Source: Oscillospiraceae bacterium (lineage in GTDB: Bacteria; Bacillota; Clostridia; Oscillospirales; Oscillospiraceae). Taken from it: a stretch of DNA of 10,584 nucleotides. The stretch covers positions 1 to 10,584 of the forward strand of contig JAFQSI010000003.1 of assembly GCA_017409645.1 (NCBI GenBank). The letters are read 5' to 3'. Under the pieces are notes generated by a model. The model made no database searches. It had not been told where the DNA came from and saw nothing but the letters and a program-made list of their open reading frames with translations. Positions 6,604-10,584 of the stretch are shown here, one piece after another. Within the stretch, counting starts at the first letter, position 1, and each line of letters opens with the position of its first letter. A program made the position numbers and the translations under genes.

Positions 6604-6633
6604 CGAATAGACAAATTGGAATTTGGCTATTCG
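6604..6633. other. Near-perfect hairpin overlapping the stop codon of the small membrane protein gene
   Basis: CGAATAG (6604-6610) pairs with CTATTCG (6627-6633), and CAAATT (6612-6617) with AATTTG (6620-6625), with one A/G mismatch between the two blocks and a 2-base GG centre. It includes the TAG stop (6627-6629) of the - strand gene. No U-run follows in either direction, so it is not an ordinary terminator. It may protect the 3' end of the mRNA or mark an insertion boundary. Confidence 0.6.
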
Positions 6634-7094
6634 TAAAATTCTTTTTTGATAGCCTTAACAACCGAATTAAAAGTTGCTTTTGTAGCAAGCTTACAAAGCA
6701 GATAGCCAAATGCACACATAGCAAGCGGTATAAAAAGCGGGAAAAGGCGGTCCAAATTGGATGTAATGGCGAGGACAATGAAAAAGACTTCCATCACCAC
6801 CAAGAAACTAAACCACAATGCCATAAAAACTCGCACAGATTTTATGGGCTGTCCAATCAATTGCAGTTCAGTTTGTGAATCACGATTAGAAATTACAATC
6901 TCAATTTCTGGTACAAAGGAATTTCTATATGGCATATTGCGAAATGTTGGCTTTAAGCTACAACCTGTGAGCCTTTGCTGATATGCGTAATCCCAATCAG
7001 TATGTTGACGAATCTCTACAGGAAGAACTTCAAAACCGTTAGTGGAGATGGTTTTATTTATACAAAGCGTTGTTCTTTCGGTAAAGAGTTTCAT
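6627..7094 (-). CDS. Hypothetical membrane protein, AT-rich gene
   Basis: This is a 155-residue protein of unrecognised family. ATG 7094 is chosen because AGGAG (7105-7101 region) lies 6 bases before it; ATG 7097 is possible (3 bases), while the GTG at 7112 overlaps the ribosome site and is unlikely. The N-terminal half is soluble and polar, with an odd aromatic stretch TDWDYAYQQ (32-40) and an acidic/hydrophobic strand VPEIEIVISN (61-70). Two transmembrane helices follow at about residues 88-110 and 116-136, then a basic tail VVKAIKKEFYE that should be cytoplasmic. Two 60-base samples of the gene (lines beginning 6661 and 6781) are 37-38% G+C against about 70% in a sample of neighbouring rsmE, so recent acquisition is plausible. 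No function is proposed. It is 60 bases downstream of rsmE and probably read through from it. Confidence 0.75.
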   Translation of the reverse strand: MKLFTERTTLCINKTISTNGFEVLPVEIRQHTDWDYAYQQRLTGCSLKPTFRNMPYRNSFVPEIEIVISNRDSQTELQLIGQPIKSVRVFMALWFSFLVVMEVFFIVLAITSNLDRLFPLFIPLAMCAFGYLLCKLATKATFNSVVKAIKKEFYE

Positions 7095-7154
7095 CATTTT
7101 CTCCTTTCTCACAGATACAAGCTGTTAAAGAAATTCAAGCTTGCCGAGCCGATC

Positions 7155-7877
7155 TCAAAACTCCCCCGCCGCATACATCACCGCACTCAGCGCACAAAGC
7201 GGTGCCGTCTCACATCTCAAAATCCGTTTGCCCAGGGTGCAGACCCGCCACCCGGCATCCATGGCCTGGCTGACCTCCTTTTCCTCCAGTCCCCCCTCGG
7301 GGCCGGTCAGAAGGGCGGCGGATTTCCACGCGCCGGAGTTCAGGGCCATGTGCAGAGTCGTGGCCCGCTCGTTTTCGTAGAACAGCATGGGCAGGTCGCT
7401 TTCCGCGCCCCGCTTCAGGGCCTCAGCAAAGCTCGGCAGCACCACCACCCGGGGGATCCGGCCCCGGCCGGACTGCTCGGCGGCGGAGGCGGCGATCTTC
7501 TGCCAACGCTCCAGCTTTTTCTTCAGGCTCTTCTCGTCGGGCTTGCTGACACACCGGGCGGAGGGGAACGCCACGATCTCATAAACGCCCAGCTCCGTGG
7601 CCTTCTGGATCACATGCTCGAGCTTGTCCGACTTGGGGAAGGCCATGTACACGCTGACCTGAACGTCAGGCTCCGAATCGCTCTCCCGCCGCTCCAGAAC
7701 CTCCAGATTCCAGCCGGAATCCACCACGGCGCACAGGCACTCCTTACCCTCGCCGTCACAAACCAAAACCTGCTCCCCCGCCTTCAAGCGAAGCACCTTC
7801 GCATGACCGGCATTTTCACCGACCAGCTGAATATGGTCATTCCCCAATTCCTCCGGGGATACAAAAAATCTTGTCAT
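7155..7877 (-). CDS. rsmE: 16S rRNA (uracil-1498-N3)-methyltransferase RsmE
   Basis: This is a 240-residue SPOUT-superfamily methyltransferase that uses S-adenosylmethionine to make m3U1498 in the decoding centre of 16S rRNA. It has an N-terminal PUA-like RNA-binding domain (about 1-70; NAGHAKVLRLKAGEQVLVCD is characteristic). The trefoil-knot domain carries the family signatures KATELGV (92-98), AAEQSGR (132-138), LLTGPEGGL (189-197) and LGKRILRCETAPL (215-227). Length is normal. ATG 7877 has AGGAG (7884-7888) 6 bases upstream, only about 14 bases from the edge of the hairpin element at 7902-8040. In many Firmicutes rsmE follows prmA in a heat-shock or ribosome operon; here it follows comM instead, separated by the repeat element. 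It has no obvious promoter of its own in the 24 bases between the element and its start. Confidence 0.96.
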   Translation of the reverse strand: MTRFFVSPEELGNDHIQLVGENAGHAKVLRLKAGEQVLVCDGEGKECLCAVVDSGWNLEVLERRESDSEPDVQVSVYMAFPKSDKLEHVIQKATELGVYEIVAFPSARCVSKPDEKSLKKKLERWQKIAASAAEQSGRGRIPRVVVLPSFAEALKRGAESDLPMLFYENERATTLHMALNSGAWKSAALLTGPEGGLEEKEVSQAMDAGWRVCTLGKRILRCETAPLCALSAVMYAAGEF

Positions 7878-7901
7878 ATCTTTCTCCTGCTGTCAAACAA
7901 T

Positions 7902-8040
7902 TGTAGGGGAGGGTCATGACCCTCCCGGGGATTTTGCTGTGCAAAATCCCTTCGCCGTCAGGCGAACATCCGATTTTTGCCCTTCGGGCAGCACCGAAAT
8001 TCTGCGAATTTCGGCGGGAGGGTCATGACCCTCCCCTACA
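7902..8040. repeat. Tandem-hairpin element with 26-bp perfect terminal inverted repeats
   Basis: The 139-bp element nearly fills the comM-rsmE gap. The terminal repeats 7902-7927 and 8015-8040 are perfect inverted copies (26 bp). Each contains a perfect 20-bp palindrome, GGGAGGGTCATGACCCTCCC (7907-7926 and 8016-8035). Between them lie four more perfect hairpins: GGGATTTTGC-TGT-GCAAAATCCC (7928-7950; stems 10 bp), TTCGCC-GTCA-GGCGAA (7951-7966), TGCCC-TTC-GGGCA (7978-7990) and CCGAAATTC-TGC-GAATTTCGG (7994-8014). Only about 15 bases of the interior are unpaired. There is no reading frame of note and no clear target-site duplication. It resembles a miniature, non-autonomous palindromic element (MITE or BIME class). 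Because it lies inside a probable comM-rsmE transcript, it should fold in RNA as well. Confidence 0.88.
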
Positions 8041-8047
8041 GGCTATA

Positions 8048-9565
8048 TCATCGATTTCCTAAGTTTACCGCTCGGTACTGGATGGCCTCCGCCAGGTGCT
8101 GGGGCTGGATGTCCGCGCTGCCGTCCAGATCGGCGACCGTTCTTGCAACCTTCAAAATGCGGTCATAGCTCCGGGCCGTCAGACCCATGGTTTCAAAGGC
8201 CTGCTTCATGAGCCCCGCGCCCGCTTCGTCCAGCTCGCAGTATTTCCGAAGCTGCCCCGGCCGCATCCGGGCGTTGCAGATGCCGCTGTCCGCGCCGTAG
8301 CGCTCATTCTGAACATTTCTTGCCCTGTCCACCCGCTCCTTGACGGCGGCGGAGGGCTCCGCTTCGGCTCTGCGGCGCAGGTCCTCGAAGTGGACCGAGG
8401 GCACCTCCACCACGATATCGATCCGGTCCAGCAGCGGGCCGGAAATGCGGCTGCGGTAATTCTGAACGGATTTTTCCGAACAGGTGCAGCGCCCCGAAGG
8501 ATCGCCGTACCAGCCGCATTTGCAGGGATTCATGGCGCAAACCAGCATGAATTCCGCGGGATAGGTCACCGCGCCCGCCACGCGGGAAATGGTCACCTGC
8601 CCGTCCTCCAACGGCTGACGCATGAGGTCCAATGTATCCTTGTGAAATTCCGGCAGCTCGTCGAGGAACAGCACGCCCTGGTGGGCCATGGAGATCTCGC
8701 CGGGCTTCGGGTTGGTGCCGCCGCCGGCAAGGCCCGCATTGGAGATGGTGTGGTGGGGGCTGCGGAAGGGCCGGCGGGTCAGCAGCGGCTCCTTCGGGGA
8801 CAAAAGGCCCATGACGGAATAGATCTGACTGACCTCCAGTGCCTCCTCCCGGGTCATGGACGGCAGGATGGATGGCAGACGCTTGGAAAGCATGCTCTTT
8901 CCGGAACCCGGCGGGCCGATGAGCAGCACATTGTGCCCGCCCGCGGCAGCCACCTCCAGGGCCCGCTTCACGTTCTCCTGTCCCAGCACATCCTTGAAAT
9001 CCGGCATGGGGAGATCCTTCTCCACCGGGGTCCACTCCGGCTCAGGCTGGGCCTGGAGTTCGCCGTTGAGGATCTGCGCCAGCTGCTGCAGACTTTCCAC
9101 GCCGTAGACCTCGGGCCCTCTGGCCAGGGTGGCCTCGGCGGCGTTTTCCTTGGGGACAAAGAGGAATTTGATGCCCTCCCGCTTGGCGGCCAGGGCCATG
9201 GGCAGCACGCCTGCCACAGGCCGCAGCCGACCGTCCAGACTCAGCTCGCCAAGAAAGGCCGTCTGCTTCGAGGGCCTGCGCACCGCCCCGGAGGCGGCCA
9301 GGATGCTTAAGCAGATGGGCAGATCGTATTGTGTGCCCGCCTTCTTCACGTTGGCCGGGGCCAGATTGACGGTAATGCGGCTGACCGGGAAACTCAGCCC
9401 CGAATTCTTCGCTGCGGCCCGGACCCGTTCCCGGGCCTCCTTCACCGCCGCATCGGGCAGGCCCACGATGTCAAAGCCCGGCAGGCCGTTGGAGATATAA
9501 CATTCAGCCACCACGGCACTGCCCTGGATGCCGGTGATCGCCAGGGAGCGTACGGAACAGATCAT
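8048..9565 (-). CDS. comM: YifB/ComM-family Mg-chelatase-like AAA+ ATPase
   Basis: This is a 505-residue protein of the YifB/ComM family. ATG 9565 is preferred over the adjacent in-frame TTG (9568), with GAGG 9 bases upstream. It has an N-terminal ribosomal-S5-like/Lon-like domain (about 1-170; GLPGFDIVGLPDAAVKEARERV and ITVNLAPANVKKAG are family signatures). Then come the AAA+ Mg-chelatase core with Walker A GPPGSGKS (217-224), Walker B VLFLDE (298-303), and a cysteine cluster C348-x-C350 and C360-x-C362 that probably binds zinc, followed by YRSRISGPLLDRIDI. The C-terminal lid/helical domain ends ..HLAEAIQYRAVNLGNR. In Vibrio and Haemophilus, ComM is a hexameric helicase promoting branch migration of incoming DNA during natural transformation; in Firmicutes the role is assumed, not shown. 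It is probably transcribed with rsmE. Confidence 0.96.
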   Translation of the reverse strand: MICSVRSLAITGIQGSAVVAECYISNGLPGFDIVGLPDAAVKEARERVRAAAKNSGLSFPVSRITVNLAPANVKKAGTQYDLPICLSILAASGAVRRPSKQTAFLGELSLDGRLRPVAGVLPMALAAKREGIKFLFVPKENAAEATLARGPEVYGVESLQQLAQILNGELQAQPEPEWTPVEKDLPMPDFKDVLGQENVKRALEVAAAGGHNVLLIGPPGSGKSMLSKRLPSILPSMTREEALEVSQIYSVMGLLSPKEPLLTRRPFRSPHHTISNAGLAGGGTNPKPGEISMAHQGVLFLDELPEFHKDTLDLMRQPLEDGQVTISRVAGAVTYPAEFMLVCAMNPCKCGWYGDPSGRCTCSEKSVQNYRSRISGPLLDRIDIVVEVPSVHFEDLRRRAEAEPSAAVKERVDRARNVQNERYGADSGICNARMRPGQLRKYCELDEAGAGLMKQAFETMGLTARSYDRILKVARTVADLDGSADIQPQHLAEAIQYRAVNLGNR

Positions 9566-9593
9566 CAAACCCCACCTCTTTCCATTTTACCCT

Positions 9594-9622
9594 ATCATAG
9601 CCGATTTTCCCCGAAAACGCAA
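9594..9622 (-). promoter_or_regulatory. Sigma-A promoter of comM
   Basis: On the - strand, -35 TTGCGT (9622-9617) and -10 TATGAT (9599-9594) are spaced by 17 bases. The start site would be near 9587, about 22 bases before the comM ATG, which just accommodates the ribosome site. The promoter is divergent to that of nifJ. Confidence 0.75.
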
Positions 9623-9823
9623 TCCCCGCAGGGGCATCTGTATCCCCATAAAGTGGGAAATGGCTAAATTTGTCCGCCGTCGACAAACGCTGCCTCCTCT
9701 CCCCAGAATGGGAATTCATGGGAAATCCGGCAAAAGAAACAAGATTTCCAAGCCTTTTTGCACACAATTACCAATTGCGGAAAAAATAATGTACAATTTT
9801 TGTCCTATCTGCAAAATCCCGGC
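9623..9823. other. Divergent intergenic region between the comM and nifJ promoters
   Basis: About 200 bases carry no gene. They contain a small GC hairpin CCCC-GCA-GGGG (9624-9634), an operator-like inverted repeat TTTGTC-7-GACAAA (9669-9687), and a short inverted repeat CAATT-ACC-AATTG (9765-9777). The last 100 bases are AT-rich, as expected upstream of a strong promoter. The purpose of the inverted repeats is not known; 9669-9687 is the best candidate for a regulator binding site in this gap. Confidence 0.5.
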
Positions 9824-9852
9824 TTTACAAAACGGCAAAAGGGTGTTATCAT
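9824..9852 (+). promoter_or_regulatory. Promoter of nifJ with extended -10
   Basis: The -35 box TTTACA (9824-9829), a 17-base spacer and the -10 box TATCAT (9847-9852) preceded by TGT (extended -10) give a strong-looking sigma-A promoter. Transcription should start near 9859, giving a leader of about 34 bases before the ribosome site AGGAGG (9879-9884). Confidence 0.78.
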
Positions 9853-9859
9853 ATATGCG

Positions 9860-9870
9860 ACAAAATTTGT
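9860..9870. promoter_or_regulatory. Operator-like palindrome at the nifJ start site
   Basis: ACAAA-A-TTTGT is a perfect odd palindrome placed immediately downstream of the predicted transcription start. A protein bound here would block initiation. It does not match the Rex consensus (TTGTTAA...TTAACAA). Given the AT-rich context, it may be chance. Confidence 0.35.
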
Positions 9871-9892
9871 AATACTTTAGGAGGTATTCATT

Positions 9893-10584
9893 TTGGCTAG
9901 AAAATTCAAGACCATGGACGGCAACACCGCTGCCGCCCACGTCAGCTACGCCTTTACCGAGGTTGCTGGCATCTACCCCATCACTCCCTCTTCCCCCATG
10001 GCTGACTACGTTGATCAGTGGTCCGCTGCCGGTCGGAAGAACATCTTCGGCGACACCGTCAAGGTCGTCGAGATGCAGTCCGAGGCTGGTGCTGCTGGTA
10101 CCGTTCACGGCTCCCTGGCCGCCGGTGCCATGACCACCACCTACACCGCCTCTCAGGGCCTGCTGCTGATGATCCCCAACATGTACAAGATCGCCGGCGA
10201 GCTGCTGCCCTGCGTGTTCCACGTCTCCGCCCGTACCGTCGCTACCCAGTCCCTGAACATCTTCGGTGACCATTCCGACGTCTACGCCTGCCGTCAGACC
10301 GGTTTCGCCATGCTGGCCGAGACCAACGTGCAGGAGGTCATGGACCTGGGCGCCGTCGCTCACCTGGCTTCCATCGAGGGCCGCGTACCCTTCCTGAACT
10401 TCTTCGACGGCTTCCGTACCTCCCATGAGATCCAGAAGATCGCCATCTGGGACTACGAGGACCTGAAGGAAATGACCAACATGGAGGCTGTCGAGGAGTT
10501 CCGCAAGCACTCCCTGAACCCCGAGCGTCCCGCCATGCGTGGTTCCCACGAGAACGACGACATCTTCTTCCAGCACCGTGAGGC
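9893..10584 (+). CDS. nifJ: Pyruvate:ferredoxin (flavodoxin) oxidoreductase, N-terminal part (partial)
   Basis: The frame runs from TTG 9893 (AGGAGG 8 bases upstream) to the window edge, about 230 codons of a protein normally near 1,170-1,200 residues. The product oxidises pyruvate with CoA to acetyl-CoA and CO2, passing electrons to ferredoxin in the cytosol, the central step of energy metabolism in clostridia. The start MARKFKTMDGNTAAAHVSYA and YPITPSSPMADY are diagnostic. Residues known from the Desulfovibrio africanus enzyme align without gaps: Thr31 and Arg114 (pyruvate contacts) and Glu64 (thiamine diphosphate). This segment is domain I and the start of domain II; the TPP-binding, ferredoxin and C-terminal domains lie outside. 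Codon use is strongly biased: arginine is mostly CGT, and GGT, GTC, ACC and TCC dominate, unlike the CGG-rich neighbours, as expected for a very highly expressed gene. The TTG start is well supported by the ribosome site and homology. Confidence 0.97.
   Translation, partial: MARKFKTMDGNTAAAHVSYAFTEVAGIYPITPSSPMADYVDQWSAAGRKNIFGDTVKVVEMQSEAGAAGTVHGSLAAGAMTTTYTASQGLLLMIPNMYKIAGELLPCVFHVSARTVATQSLNIFGDHSDVYACRQTGFAMLAETNVQEVMDLGAVAHLASIEGRVPFLNFFDGFRTSHEIQKIAIWDYEDLKEMTNMEAVEEFRKHSLNPERPAMRGSHENDDIFFQHRE

Noticed and set aside
6220..6778. Open frames across the secA-upstream gap on both strands
   Set aside because: They run through inverted repeats and a terminator, lack ribosome sites, and encode the translated repeat (for example ARSEATWQS), a common false product of this repeat family.
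6975..7919. + strand open frame of 314 codons opposite rsmE and the end of the small gene
   Set aside because: It spans two - strand genes and the gap between them, with no ribosome site; rsmE has all family signatures.
6360..8040. CRISPR array or composite transposon made of the repeats at 6360-6481 and 7902-8040
   Set aside because: The repeats are of two different families, are not regularly spaced, have no spacers, and the genes between them include the core gene rsmE and no transposase.
7902..8040. The tandem-hairpin element as an intrinsic terminator for comM
   Set aside because: None of its stems is followed by a U-run on the - strand, and rsmE downstream has no other visible promoter.
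8096..9310. + strand open frame of 404 codons opposite comM
   Set aside because: It is a shadow of the AAA+ ATPase gene, with no ribosome site and no domain.
9716..10576. - strand open frame of 286 codons opposite nifJ
   Set aside because: The + strand clearly encodes the N-terminus of pyruvate:ferredoxin oxidoreductase; the - frame arises from its strong codon bias and gives a Gly/Val/His-rich product.

Overview
The window looks like part of the chromosome of an anaerobic, G+C-rich Firmicute, most likely a gut clostridium of the Oscillospiraceae/Ruminococcaceae type. This is inferred from three things: strong AGGAGG-type ribosome sites, sigma-A promoters (several with extended -10 boxes) in AT-rich gaps between G+C-rich genes, and a pyruvate:ferredoxin oxidoreductase gene. 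No 16S rRNA or other species-level marker is present. Most of the content is core housekeeping. The accessory signal lies in the non-coding repeats and in two small membrane-protein loci.

Layout. Positions 1-157 hold the 3' end of an ABC exporter gene on the + strand, closed by a strong terminator. A clear promoter (271-299) then drives a two-gene + unit: a short DUF2089-type helix-turn-helix protein (335-625) and a three-helix membrane protein (628-954). This unit ends in a hairpin that sits between convergent genes. On the - strand follows secA (start 6160), then pgeF after 32 bases, then a family-5 solute-binding lipoprotein that overlaps pgeF by ATGA. These are probably one operon read from an extended -10 promoter at 6219-6229.

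Positions 6161-6626 carry no convincing gene. They hold the secA promoter and leader, a GC hairpin, a REP/BIME-like inverted-repeat element of about 122 bp, and a terminator for - strand transcription. Next on the - strand come a small AT-rich gene of unknown function encoding a two-helix membrane protein (6627-7094), rsmE (7155-7877), and a comM/yifB-type AAA+ ATPase gene (8048-9565). The comM-rsmE gap is filled by a 139-bp element made of six perfect hairpins bounded by 26-bp perfect inverted repeats. A divergent intergenic region (9566-9892) has a - promoter for comM and a + extended -10 promoter for nifJ. The nifJ gene starts at a TTG and runs off the right edge.

How it fits together. SecA drives protein export, including lipoproteins such as the one encoded in its own operon. 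PgeF is a cell-wall quality-control and purine-metabolism enzyme. RsmE modifies 16S rRNA, ComM belongs to a family that promotes branch migration during natural transformation, and NifJ supplies acetyl-CoA and reduced ferredoxin. I do not see a complete new defence or mobile system. The best candidates for something undescribed are the tandem-hairpin element at 7902-8040, the second repeat at 6360-6481, and the DUF2089/membrane-protein pair with a palindrome over its promoter.
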